From: Acidobacteriota bacterium
Lineage (GTDB): Bacteria > Actinomycetota > AC-67
Direction: 5' to 3'
Length of the DNA stretch: 45,243 bases
NCBI GenBank assembly: GCA_016208485.1
Contig: JACQXY010000010.1
Span: forward strand, 76,155-121,397
Part shown: positions 36,601 through 43,293 of the stretch, in pieces
How the letters are laid out: every line of letters begins with the position of its first letter
Numbering within the stretch: position 1 is the first letter of the stretch
Translations under genes and position numbers: made by a program
Notes under the pieces: model-generated
Told to the model about the DNA's origin: nothing
Seen by the model: only the letters and a program-made list of their open reading frames with translations
Databases searched by the model: none

Positions 36601-37243
36601 CGCGCTCGGGGGTGAGCGCCGACCATTTGGGGAGCACGCCTTCGGGGGGCGCGCCGGTGAGCACGGCGAAGGCCGTGGCCGCGAGCCCGTAGATGTCGGC
36701 GGCGCGCGTCGCGCGTTTCCCGGCGGAGACCTCCGGCGCGCGGTATCCGGGCGTCCCGGCGCGCCCCTCGCTGTGCCCCTCGGCAGCGGCGATCCCGAGG
36801 TCGAGGAGCACCACGCGCTCGTCGGGGGTCACCACGATGTTGGCGGGCTTCACGTCGCCGTGAACGATCGGCGGCTCGTGCGCGTGGAGGTGATCGATCG
36901 CCGTCGCGACGTCGCGCAGGTACCGCAGGGCCATCGAGTGCGGGAGCGCGCGCCCCGCGCCGAGCATCTGCTGCAGGCTCGTTCCTGAGATCCAATCCAT
37001 CACGAGGTGGTAGCGCCCGTCCTCGAAGAAGTCCTCGCGGATGAGTGGGAGGTTCGGGTGGGGGCGCAGGGCGAGCAGGACGCGCGCCTCGCGGAGCAGC
37101 GCCTCGCGGTCCTCCGGCGCGTCGCGGATCTTGAGGGTGACCTCGCGGTCGTGCCGGCGGTCGCGCGCACGCACGACCGTCCCCTGGCCGCCCCGCGCGA
37201 CGACCTCGAGGGGTTCGTACCGGTCGCGGATCAGCCCGGCCAT
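33617..37243 (-). CDS. Ser/Thr kinase-like + class III cyclase + STAND ATPase + TPR fusion protein
   Basis: The product is 1208 aa from ATG 37243, 9 nt after the FHA gene stop. The kinase domain (about 8-250) has glycine loop VVARGGQGTVVRA, Lys in VTLKI, VHGDVKPANIVV (HRD is HGD), LLDLGIA (DFG is DLG) and APEV. The cyclase (about 257-430) has both metal-Asp motifs, FFFTDVEGST and VVKARGEGDSIFAVF, plus VNRCARLRATAYGGQ. It therefore looks competent, of the type found in mycobacterial STAND cyclases. The STAND core (about 448-830) has Walker A LAGPGGSGKTRLALQ, Walker B LLILLDNCEHLVDA and GIPLAIELAAAR. TPRs run from about 860 to 1160. It lacks the RTG-FCSY domain of its two paralogues. A soluble multi-input sensor-regulator is inferred. 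Confidence 0.87.
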   Translation of the reverse strand: MAGLIRDRYEPLEVVARGGQGTVVRARDRRHDREVTLKIRDAPEDREALLREARVLLALRPHPNLPLIREDFFEDGRYHLVMDWISGTSLQQMLGAGRALPHSMALRYLRDVATAIDHLHAHEPPIVHGDVKPANIVVTPDERVVLLDLGIAAAEGHSEGRAGTPGYRAPEVSAGKRATRAADIYGLAATAFAVLTGAPPEGVLPKWSALTPERAAGLERAIREALATDPARRPTSAAALIARIESWLAGSLPGGTLTFFFTDVEGSTVQWESVPESMSAALRTHDRIMWDTVERHGGRVVKARGEGDSIFAVFPEATEAVIASADAQLALAAETWPEGVSIRVRAALHTGEAETREEDYYGPVVNRCARLRATAYGGQTVISGTTGALVADRLPERWTLRDLGLHRLKDLARPERVFQLCHPDLPGEFPPLKSLSALPHNLPVQMTSFVGRERELGEVREALGRSRLLTLAGPGGSGKTRLALQAAADLLEEFPDGIWLAALAAVSDPGLVEATVASAAGIREQPGRSLGETLVESLGPKRLLILLDNCEHLVDACAGFADTLLASCEGVRILATSREILRVPGETVLRVPSLSVPDGTVAPEALERFESVRLFSERARLSVPGFAITPETAGPVAEICRRLDGIPLAIELAAARLASLSVGQIAARLDDRFRLLTGGSRAALPRQQTLRALIEWSVDLLSEEERALFERLSVFAGPFSLEAAEAVCSGEDLPEPDVVPLLSALVDKSLVSPDERDEGIRYSMLESVRRLARERLAARGDAPVLDRHLDWFLTWASRAAGALQGPEQGRWLDLLDRDHDNLRAALDRSLQNGREEAGLRLAGALGPFWSRRGYLTEGRAWLDRILDASERSESEPRARAFLAAGVFAWYQGKRDSARSCYEESLSLARGLGNRALEADALNNLAILADDEARYGEARALYEEALGVRRALGDRAGTAEVLGNLGIVSGQEGDYVAARSVLEECLRAYRDLGETSRIADVLANVGWAAEQEGDLARARECHEESLTIRRELGNPWGIANSLGNLGGIACDSGDSAEARRLFEEALAIQRDLGDREGIGHSLHGLGCAAIAEGDLERARSLLLEALTARTELRDPAGTASCLEALARLHDARGSLETAARLLGAAEALREASGTPLGPSERPPVAALAEGIRGRLDRFETCRDEGRGASRGDLFALESGDPPGPHPPAR

Positions 37244-37252
37244 CCCGCGTCC

Positions 37253-37843
37253 CTACGGTCTCAAATCGGCCACGGTCACCGCCCCGAGCCGCAGCGCCTC
37301 GTTCGCGAGGCGCATCCGGCGCCGCTCGACCTCGGGTGGGATCGCGAATTTCTCGAACAGGTTGGCCAGGTGCTGCTTGACCGCCGCGTCCGTCACGAAG
37401 AGCGCTTCGGCGATCTCCTTGGTCGCGGCCGGCTCGGTGAAGAGATCGCCCGAGAGCAGCGGCCGGCAGAGCGCGACGAGCACCTCGCGCTCACGGCGAG
37501 TCAGCTCCGGCGCGGCCGGCGCGCCTTCGGTCGCGGTCTGCTCGTCGCGCGCCGCTCCGGAGCGGAAGACGAGCCTCGTCGCGCCGATCCGGACCTCGTC
37601 CCGGTCGGCGAGCCGGTGCTCGCCCCAGATCCGAGAACCGTTCACGAAGGTCCCGTTGCGCGACCCGAGGTCGCGGATGCACCAGGCGTCGCCGAACCGC
37701 TCGAGGGCCGCGTGGAGGCGCGAGGCCGTGCGGTCGCGGACGCAGAGGTCGGCCGACGGTCCTTTGCCGACCGAGACCCGATCGCCGTCGAGCGTGTGGA
37801 GTTCCGGCCCTGGAGCCCCCCAGACCTCGATGTACGCGGGCAT
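37253..37843 (-). CDS. FHA domain + LuxR-type HTH regulator
   Basis: The product is 196 aa from ATG 37843, which directly follows the stop of the MFS gene (TAG-ATG). The FHA domain (about 5-95) has VGKGPSADLCVRDRTASRLH and IRDLGSRNGTFVNG, all the phosphothreonine-binding positions. The C-terminal HTH (about 115-175) has LTRREREVLVALCRPLL, ATKEIAEALFVTDAAVKQHL and NLFEKFAI, the LuxR/GerE pattern. An FHA domain beside a kinase-bearing gene suggests that the downstream kinase fusion phosphorylates a partner, or this protein, and that the FHA reads it. That is inference from context. Confidence 0.85.
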   Translation of the reverse strand: MPAYIEVWGAPGPELHTLDGDRVSVGKGPSADLCVRDRTASRLHAALERFGDAWCIRDLGSRNGTFVNGSRIWGEHRLADRDEVRIGATRLVFRSGAARDEQTATEGAPAAPELTRREREVLVALCRPLLSGDLFTEPAATKEIAEALFVTDAAVKQHLANLFEKFAIPPEVERRRMRLANEALRLGAVTVADLRP

Positions 37844-39313
37844 CTACGCCTCCGATTCCGGCGCGCGCACCGCGAGCGACCCGGCCGCGATGAGCGCGCC
37901 GGCCACCGCGAGCGCTACCTGGTTCTTGTCGGGGTGATACGGGACCAGCGGGGGCCGGAGCCCCCGCTCGGGGACGACCGAGGCGATCGCGCCGCCTCCG
38001 AGCGCCCCGACCGAGAGGGACACCCGCACCAGCATATGCACCGCCGCCATCACCCGCCCGCGCACCTCGTCGGGGGCGTGCGCCTGCACGGCGCTCATCG
38101 CGAGGATGATCGCGACGGAGAACGCGAGCCCGAAGGCGATCGCGAGCACGTAGCCGATCCAGAGCACGCTCACGACCGACATGAAGGTCAGGACCGCGCC
38201 CATCCCGACGAGCGCCCCGCGGATCATCCACGCGGCGCCGCGCGGCGACCGCACCTGCGAGGCGAGGAAACCGAGCACCATGCCGGCCCCGAACAGCCCC
38301 ATGAGCCACCCGAACTCGACGCTCGACCCGCCGAGCGTCTCGCTCACGTAGCCGACCCCGACGGCGAAGAGCACGCCACCCCCGAGCAGCCCCGCCGCCA
38401 CGGCGATCGCGAGCCCGCGCATGAAGGACCGGCGGGCCATGTAGCGGACGCCGTCGGTCATGCTCTCCCAGAAGGGCTCGGGCGCCGCGCCGGCCGGCAC
38501 GCCTCCCCGAGGGAGCTGCATCCGCCAGATCGCCGCCGCCGACGCGAGGTAGGTGAAGGCGTCGAAGACGAAGGCGAAGGCGAACGTGTGCGCGCGGATC
38601 GGCCGGCCCATCGGGAGCCAGGCCGGGTAGTGCATCCCCGCCCAGGCGAGTCCGGCGAAGATCGGCGCCGACAGCGGGATGCCGCCGAACGACGATCCCA
38701 TGATGAGGGCGTTCGCGGCCTCCAGGCGCTCGGTGGCGACGATGTTCGGGAGGCTCGCGTCGCGCGCGGGCAGGAACACGAGCGAGAGCGCCTCGACGGC
38801 GAACGCGAACCCGTACAGCGCGCCGAGGCGCGGGACGAAGGGGACGGCGAGGATGACGGCGAAGCGCGCGATGTCGCTCGCGATCATGATCCGCTTGCGG
38901 TCCCACCGGTCGGAGAGCACGCCCCCGATCGGGGTGGCGAAGAACGAGGGGATGAGCCGGATCACGAGGATGCCGCCGACGGCCACCGGCTGGTCGGGGG
39001 CGAGCTGCTGGGCCGCCACGATGAAGGCGAACGTGCCGACCCAGTCCCCGAGCGCGGAGATCGCCTGCCCCCAGAAGAGGCGGCGAAAGTTCGGGACGGC
39101 GAACACCTCGCGGAAGCCGCCGAGCGGGAGACGGCGCGCGCGGGGGATCGAGGCCGGCGAGAACGGCGGAGAGGTCCCCGGCGGAGTCCCGGGCGGAGTT
39201 CCGGGCGGAGTCCCCGGCGCGCGATCCCGGCCCTCGGAATGTGGTGGAATGGGGGGCGCCCCGCCGGGCGAGTCCCGGCGTTCGTCCGGGGCATCGGAGA
39301 GGCTCAACTTCAT
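37844..39313 (-). CDS. MFS transporter (MFS_3 / EntS-like exporter)
   Basis: The product is 489 aa from ATG 39313; no strong Shine-Dalgarno precedes it. The N-terminal 60 residues are Pro/Gly-rich with GTPPGTPPGTPPGT, encoded by a 12-bp DNA repeat, and are probably a disordered cytoplasmic tail. The core then has FRRLFWGQAISALGDWVGTF, then GGVLSDRWDRKRIM (the loop 2-3 MFS motif), ARDASLPNIV and about 10-12 hydrophobic segments to ALAVAGALIAAGSLAV. This resembles the MFS_3 group, which includes siderophore and macrolide exporters. It is the first gene of a three-gene operon with the FHA-LuxR regulator and the kinase-cyclase fusion, and is divergent from the PlsY-like gene by 66 bp. Substrate unknown. 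Confidence 0.82.
   Translation of the reverse strand: MKLSLSDAPDERRDSPGGAPPIPPHSEGRDRAPGTPPGTPPGTPPGTSPPFSPASIPRARRLPLGGFREVFAVPNFRRLFWGQAISALGDWVGTFAFIVAAQQLAPDQPVAVGGILVIRLIPSFFATPIGGVLSDRWDRKRIMIASDIARFAVILAVPFVPRLGALYGFAFAVEALSLVFLPARDASLPNIVATERLEAANALIMGSSFGGIPLSAPIFAGLAWAGMHYPAWLPMGRPIRAHTFAFAFVFDAFTYLASAAAIWRMQLPRGGVPAGAAPEPFWESMTDGVRYMARRSFMRGLAIAVAAGLLGGGVLFAVGVGYVSETLGGSSVEFGWLMGLFGAGMVLGFLASQVRSPRGAAWMIRGALVGMGAVLTFMSVVSVLWIGYVLAIAFGLAFSVAIILAMSAVQAHAPDEVRGRVMAAVHMLVRVSLSVGALGGGAIASVVPERGLRPPLVPYHPDKNQVALAVAGALIAAGSLAVRAPESEA
39175..39222 (-). repeat. 12-bp tandem repeat encoding Gly-Thr-Pro-Pro
   Basis: About four slightly varied copies of the 12-mer CGGGCGGAGTCC (plus-strand sense) encode GTPPGTPPGTPPGT in the MFS N-terminal tail. 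The copy number could change by slippage without altering the frame. Confidence 0.6.
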
Positions 39314-39379
39314 GCCACTGTACTCAGAGGGGAAGGCGCGAGTCCAGGAAGCCGCCGCCGCGTTCCGGGCGGGGCGCTG

Positions 39380-40018
39380 ATGCCGCTTGCCGCCTGGGTC
39401 GCGGTCGCGTTCGTCGCGGGCACCCTGCCGTCGCCGTTCGTGCTCGCCTGGGCGCTCCGGCGCCACGACGTGATCGCGGAGATGCGCCGGCAGGACTCGC
39501 CCGGCGACGCGCACTTCCTGGTCGCGCGGAAGCTCTCGGGGGCGCTCGGGGTGACGGCGATCGTCATGGACATGCTGAAGGGGTTCGCGCCGGCGCTGGT
39601 CGCGCGCGCCACCGGCGAGCTGGCCGGCACCCTCGCCTGGATCGGGGTCGCCTCCGTCGCCGGGCATTCCTTCGCGCCGTTCCTGCGGCGCGCCGGCGGG
39701 CGCGGGCTCACCACGGCCGCCGGCGTGTCGCTCGTGATCGTCCCGAAGGCGATGGTTGCAAGCGGCGTCATCTCGCTCGCCGGCACGATCGCCAAGCGCG
39801 GCGGCCTCGGCACGAGCGTCGGCTTCGGACTCCTGCCCGTCTTCGCGGTCGTCTTCACCTATGACCGCGCGCTGGTGGCGATGACTCTCGGCATCGTCGG
39901 GCTGATCGCGATCCGCCGCCTGGAGGGTCTGGAGGAGGACCGGCGCGCCGGGATCCCGCTCGGGCGCGCGGCGCTCGGGCGGCTGCTGTTCGACCTGCCG
40001 AGGGGGAAGATCGGATGA
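39380..40018 (+). CDS. PlsY-like acyltransferase family membrane protein, motif-divergent
   Basis: The product is 212 aa from ATG 39380, with about five hydrophobic segments. PlsY, which makes lysophosphatidate from acyl-phosphate and glycerol-3-phosphate, has three motifs. Here the S-x-P start ([15 protein letters not shown]) and the third motif are recognisable ([20 protein letters not shown], compare GHxFPVFLxFxGGKGVAT). Motif 1, normally D-x-R-x-x-GSGNxGATN, instead reads [31 protein letters not shown] matches the D-x-x-KG stretch. The altered substrate loop suggests a different acceptor, or loss of the classic activity. It precedes aspartokinase by 19 bp and is probably cotranscribed with it. 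Confidence 0.72.
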   Translation: MPLAAWVAVAFVAGTLPSPFVLAWALRRHDVIAEMRRQDSPGDAHFLVARKLSGALGVTAIVMDMLKGFAPALVARATGELAGTLAWIGVASVAGHSFAPFLRRAGGRGLTTAAGVSLVIVPKAMVASGVISLAGTIAKRGGLGTSVGFGLLPVFAVVFTYDRALVAMTLGIVGLIAIRRLEGLEEDRRAGIPLGRAALGRLLFDLPRGKIG

Positions 40019-40037
40019 GGGCGCGGGGGACTTGCCG

Positions 40038-41282
40038 ATGGCCCTGATCGTCCAGAAGTTCGGTGGCACCTCGGTCGGCTCGCCCGAGCGCATGAAGGCC
40101 GTCGCGCGCCGGATCGCCGACACGAAGAAGGCCGGTAACGACGTGGTCGTCGTGGTGAGCGCGATGGGCCACACGACCGACGAGCTGATCGATCTGGCGC
40201 GCCGGATCTCTCCCGACCCGCCTCCGCGCGAGATGGACATGCTCCTCACCGCCGGCGAGCGGATCTCGATGGCGCTGCTCGCGATGGCGATCCACGACTT
40301 CGGCTGCGAGGCGGCCTCCTACACCGGCTCGCAGGCCGGCATCATCACCACGACCGAGCACGGGCGCGCGAAGATCGTCGACGTGCGGACGGCGCGGGTC
40401 ACCGAGGCGCTCTCGCGCGGGCTGATCGCGATCGTCGCCGGGTTCCAGGGCGTGTCGGAGACCGCCGACATCACCACGCTCGGGCGCGGTGGGTCGGATA
40501 CGACCGCCGTCGCGCTCGCCGCGGCGCTTCACGCCGACGTCTGCGAGATCTTCACCGACGTGGACGGCGTCTACACCGCGGATCCCCGTATCGTTCCCGA
40601 AGCGCGGATCCTGCACGCGGTGTCCTACGAGGAGATGCTCGAGATGGCGTCGGCCGGCGCGCGCGTGCTCATGGCGCGAGCGGTCGAGTTCGCGCGCAAC
40701 CACGGGGTCGTGGTTCACGTCCGGTCGAGCTTCAACGACCGGACCGGAACGTTCGTGAGGCAGGAGGACGAGCGCATGGAGAAGGCGATCATCTCCGGGG
40801 TGACGCACGACACGAGCGAGGCGAAGGTCACCGTCCAGGGCGTGCCCGACCGGCCGGGGATCGCCGCGCGCCTGTTCGGGGAGCTGGCCGGCGAAGGCAT
40901 CAACGTCGACATGATCGTGCAGAACGTGTCGGTCGACGGGCACACCGATATCTCCTTCACCGTCTCGCGCGACGACGCCGCGCGCGCGATGGCGGTCGTC
41001 GAGCCGATCGCCGGCGAGATCGGCGCTGCCGGCGCGAGCGTCGATCCGGAGATCGGCAAGATCTCGCTCGTCGGGGCCGGGATGCGCAGCCACCCCGGCG
41101 TGGCGTCGGCGATGTTCGCGGCGCTCTCCGAGTCGGGCGTCAACATCGAGATGATCTCGACCTCCTCGATCCGCGTGTCCTGCGTTGTGCGGGAGCGGGA
41201 CGTGGTGCGCGCGGTGCGCGCGGTGCACGACCGCTTCAACCTCTCGGAGGAGGCGATAATCCGGGAGATCCACCCGGGCTGA
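40038..41282 (+). CDS. lysC: Aspartokinase
   Basis: The product is 414 aa from ATG 40038, with GGGGGA 7 nt upstream; a TTG at 40032 lacks spacing. It phosphorylates aspartate, the first step to lysine/diaminopimelate, threonine and methionine. Motifs: [19 protein letters not shown] at the N-terminus, [55 protein letters not shown]. Two C-terminal ACT domains (about 265-410) have [40 protein letters not shown] and [18 protein letters not shown], the usual lysine/threonine feedback site. The length is as expected for actinobacterial Ask. asd follows 84 bp downstream. An internal ribosome site at 40762 would yield the separate beta subunit. Confidence 0.96.
   Translation: MALIVQKFGGTSVGSPERMKAVARRIADTKKAGNDVVVVVSAMGHTTDELIDLARRISPDPPPREMDMLLTAGERISMALLAMAIHDFGCEAASYTGSQAGIITTTEHGRAKIVDVRTARVTEALSRGLIAIVAGFQGVSETADITTLGRGGSDTTAVALAAALHADVCEIFTDVDGVYTADPRIVPEARILHAVSYEEMLEMASAGARVLMARAVEFARNHGVVVHVRSSFNDRTGTFVRQEDERMEKAIISGVTHDTSEAKVTVQGVPDRPGIAARLFGELAGEGINVDMIVQNVSVDGHTDISFTVSRDDAARAMAVVEPIAGEIGAAGASVDPEIGKISLVGAGMRSHPGVASAMFAALSESGVNIEMISTSSIRVSCVVRERDVVRAVRAVHDRFNLSEEAIIREIHPG
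40762..40778 (+). promoter_or_regulatory. Internal ribosome binding site and ATG for an aspartokinase beta subunit
   Basis: AGGAGG (40762-40767), 8 nt, ATG 40776, in frame with lysC. Translation from here gives 168 aa starting [12 protein letters not shown] and covering exactly the two ACT domains. Corynebacterium and Bacillus aspartokinases are known to make such a beta subunit from an internal start, forming alpha2-beta2 enzyme. Confidence 0.6.
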
Positions 41283-41354
41283 GCGCTTCTCGCCCGCCGC
41301 GCGCGCAAGCCCGGGTGGCTCGCGCGAACCCGCGTGGCTCGCGCGCCGTTCCGG

Positions 41355-41360
41355 TAGTCT
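41355..41360 (+). promoter_or_regulatory. -10 box of a possible leaderless asd promoter
   Basis: TAGTCT ends 6 nt before the asd ATG, and there is no Shine-Dalgarno. The upstream spacer contains GTGGCTCGCGCG twice (about 41315 and 41334). No clear -35. asd could thus be transcribed separately from lysC as well as by read-through. Confidence 0.4.
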
Positions 41361-41366
41361 GTCGGT

Positions 41367-42410
41367 ATGTCGCGCGGTTACCGGGTCGCGCTGGTCGGCG
41401 CCACCGGGGCGGTCGGCCGGGAGATGCTTCGCATCCTCGGGGAGCGGTCCTTCCCGATCGCCTCTCTCCGGCTGCTCGCGAGCGCGCGCAGCGCCGGGCG
41501 GCGTCTGACCTTCGCCGGCGAGGAGATCGAGGTCGCCGAGGCGACCCCCGGTTCGTTCGAGGACCTCGATCTGGCGGTCTTCGACACGCCCGACGAGGTC
41601 GCCCTCGACCTGGTGCCCGAGGCCGCGCGCCGTTGCGTCGTCGTGGACAAGTCCACCGCGTTCCGGATGCGCGACGACGTGCCGCTCGTCGTGCCGGAGG
41701 TGAACCCCGAGGCCGCGCGCGCCCACCACGGGATCGTCGCGAACCCGAACTGCACCATGGTCACGATGCTGATGCCGCTCGCGCCGCTCCACCGGACGGC
41801 CGGCTGCCGCCGGGTGGTCGCGTCGAGCTACCAGTCGGTGTCGGGAGCCGGAGGCCCGGGGGTCGAGGATCTCTATGAGCAGCTCGAGAAGCTCATCCCG
41901 GAGCGTGACGCGGTCCGGCGCGGCAGCGTCGAGGGGCTTGTCGGGCCCGGGCGCGCGTTCCGGCACCCGATCGCGTTCAACGCGATCCCCCACGTCGGCG
42001 GGTTCGACGACACGGGGCGCACGAGCGAGGAGCGCCGCTTTGCCCAGGAGACCTGCAAGATCCTCGACGCCGCGATCGACATCTTCGCGACCTGCGTGCG
42101 GGTGCCGACGGTCGTCGGGCACGCCATCTCCGCGTGGGTGGAGTTCGAGCGCCCCCTCGGCGTGGAAGAGGCGCGCGCGGCGATCGCGGCCGCGCCGGGC
42201 GTCGCTCTGGAGGACGACCCGGCCGCCGCGCGCTACCCGACCCCGCTCCTCGCGGCCGGCGAGGATAAGGCCTTCGTCGGCCGGATCCGGCGCGACCCGG
42301 CGAACGAGCGCGCGCTCGGGTTCTTCTCGGCGTGCGACAACCTGCGAAAGGGCGCGGCGCTGAACGCCGTGCAAGTCGCGGAGCTTCTCGTGGCCGAGGG
42401 GCTCGTGTAG
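41367..42410 (+). CDS. asd: Aspartate-semialdehyde dehydrogenase
   Basis: The product is 347 aa from ATG 41367. It reduces aspartyl phosphate to the semialdehyde with NADPH, the step after aspartokinase. The NADP-binding loop is VALVGATGAVGREML. The catalytic Cys lies in IVANPNCTMVTMLMPLAPLH (about 130), followed by ASSYQSVSGAGGPGVEDLYE. Near the substrate site are HVGGFDDTG-type residues, ETCKIL and RVPTVVGHAISAWVEFERPL. Length and motifs are complete. Its final codons GGGGCTCGTGTAGCG are repeated at 43294, downstream of the adjacent toxin-antitoxin pair. Confidence 0.96.
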   Translation: MSRGYRVALVGATGAVGREMLRILGERSFPIASLRLLASARSAGRRLTFAGEEIEVAEATPGSFEDLDLAVFDTPDEVALDLVPEAARRCVVVDKSTAFRMRDDVPLVVPEVNPEAARAHHGIVANPNCTMVTMLMPLAPLHRTAGCRRVVASSYQSVSGAGGPGVEDLYEQLEKLIPERDAVRRGSVEGLVGPGRAFRHPIAFNAIPHVGGFDDTGRTSEERRFAQETCKILDAAIDIFATCVRVPTVVGHAISAWVEFERPLGVEEARAAIAAAPGVALEDDPAAARYPTPLLAAGEDKAFVGRIRRDPANERALGFFSACDNLRKGAALNAVQVAELLVAEGLV

Positions 42411-42412
42411 CG
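42398..42412. repeat. 15-bp direct repeat, left copy (asd 3' end)
   Basis: GGGGCTCGTGTAGCG, which includes the asd stop codon, recurs exactly at 43294-43308. The XRE/HigB-like pair lies between the copies. Integration at the 3' end of a gene with a short duplication is one explanation. Chance matching of GC-rich DNA cannot be ruled out. Confidence 0.45.
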
Positions 42413-42445
42413 CGGGCGTCGAGGGCTGATCTTCGTGGGTTCCCC

Positions 42446-42474
42446 TTGACCCGGCGTAACTTGTGAGTTACGGT
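42446..42474 (+). promoter_or_regulatory. Leaderless promoter and palindromic operator of the XRE antitoxin
   Basis: TTGACC (42446-42451), 17 bp, TACGGT (42469-42474), 6 nt, GTG 42481. CGTAACT-TGTG-AGTTACG (42455-42472) is a perfect 7+4+7 inverted repeat lying between -35 and -10 and covering the -10. This is an ideal site for repression by the antitoxin it controls. Confidence 0.7.
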
Positions 42475-42480
42475 CGTGAG

Positions 42481-42819
42481 GTGGCGCGGCGACGGACGGC
42501 CTTCGATCGGGATCTCCGACGGAACCTGCGAGATCCCGCGTTCAAGGCCGAGTACGAGCGGGAGCACCGGCGGATCGCGGCCACCGACCGCGTTCTCAGA
42601 GACCTCGACGCGAGGCGGCGCCGGCTCGGTCTTTCGAAGGCGGAGTTGGCGCGCCGGGCCCTCGCGAACGAGGTGGTCGTTCGCCGTCTGTTCACGGCGA
42701 CCGATCCGAATCCGACGTTCGGGACGCTCGTCGATGTGGCGAACGCCCTCGGACTGGAGCTGCGCGTTGCCGGCGGCGGCGATCGCAACCGACGGCGATC
42801 GCAACCGACGGCCGGCTGA
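42481..42819 (+). CDS. XRE-family HTH antitoxin (HigA-like)
   Basis: The product is 112 aa from GTG 42481, fixed by the promoter; GTG 42463 would lie inside the promoter. The N-terminal half is a charged helix (FDRDLRRNLRDPAFKAEYER). Residues about 45-98 are an XRE helix-turn-helix: RRLGLSKAELARRALANEVV, RLFTATDPNPTFGTLVDVAN, ALGLEL. This layout, a helix with xFKAEYE followed by HTH, is typical of HigA-like antitoxins. The 3' end holds a 16-bp tandem repeat (GATCGCAACCGACGGC twice) encoding DRNRRRSQPT. The presumed toxin lies tail to tail, 3 bp away, instead of upstream in the same operon. Confidence 0.82.
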   Translation: MARRRTAFDRDLRRNLRDPAFKAEYEREHRRIAATDRVLRDLDARRRRLGLSKAELARRALANEVVVRRLFTATDPNPTFGTLVDVANALGLELRVAGGGDRNRRRSQPTAG

Positions 42820-42822
42820 GAA

Positions 42823-43266
42823 TCAGCGCAGGACGTTTCGCGGGCGCCGACGTCGGTACTCCCCGCCCAGCGCCCGGACGCGCGCGTAGTCGGCGCGGGT
42901 GAACACGCTGTCGTTCCGCTTCCTCATCCCGGTGATCAGGACGATGCTCGGGCCGCCAAGCCCGGCATCCGTCCCGCTCCTCTCGAGCACGCAGAAGAGG
43001 CGGTAGAGCCAGGATCCGTGCCGGTCGCGAGCCTCGTAGAAGCCCTTCATCTCACCGTGCATGACCTGCCACTGGAGGCCGCCTCTGAAGCGAGGCGGCG
43101 GCGCCTGCGCGACCGCAGTCAGGATCGCGAACAGGCGCGCCTTCACCTCCGTCGGACAGCTTCCGAGGAACTCACGGGCAGGGGCCGATCGAGTCGGCTC
43201 GTCCTGTCTGTGCCGTCGGAAGTAATGGATCAGCCATGGCTCGTCGGCTGGGATGCTTGGTCCCGT
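42823..43266 (-). CDS. HigB / phage Gp49-like toxin, no canonical start at the conserved N-terminus
   Basis: The coding frame is open from 43311 down to the stop at 42823. The conserved N-terminus is EPWLIHYFRRHRQDEPTRSA then PAREFLGSCPTEVKARLFAI, followed by FRGGLQWQVMHGEMKGFYEA, YRLFCVLER, IVLITGMRKRNDSVF and ADYARVRALG, all expected for HigB-like ribonuclease toxins. No ATG, GTG or TTG precedes EPW in frame. An ACG at 43266, 4 nt after AAAGGGGGGAG, is the best-placed candidate (147 aa). The first canonical start, GTG 43146, would delete about 35 residues including the first helix. The toxin may thus be weakly translated or disabled. It converges on the XRE gene. Confidence 0.7.
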   Translation of the reverse strand, partial: TGPSIPADEPWLIHYFRRHRQDEPTRSAPAREFLGSCPTEVKARLFAILTAVAQAPPPRFRGGLQWQVMHGEMKGFYEARDRHGSWLYRLFCVLERSGTDAGLGGPSIVLITGMRKRNDSVFTRADYARVRALGGEYRRRRPRNVLR

Positions 43267-43293
43267 GCGGCTCCCCCCTTTGATCCTGGCCGC

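Noticed and set aside
33860..36988. 1042-codon plus-strand open frame
   Set aside because: Shadow of the kinase-cyclase-STAND gene; no recognisable domain.
37007..40018. 1003-codon plus-strand open frame ending with the PlsY-like protein
   Set aside because: Only the last 212 codons (from 39380) show membrane segments and family motifs. The part before is antisense to the FHA-LuxR and MFS genes.
39855..42374. 839-codon minus-strand open frame
   Set aside because: Antisense to lysC and asd, which are certain.
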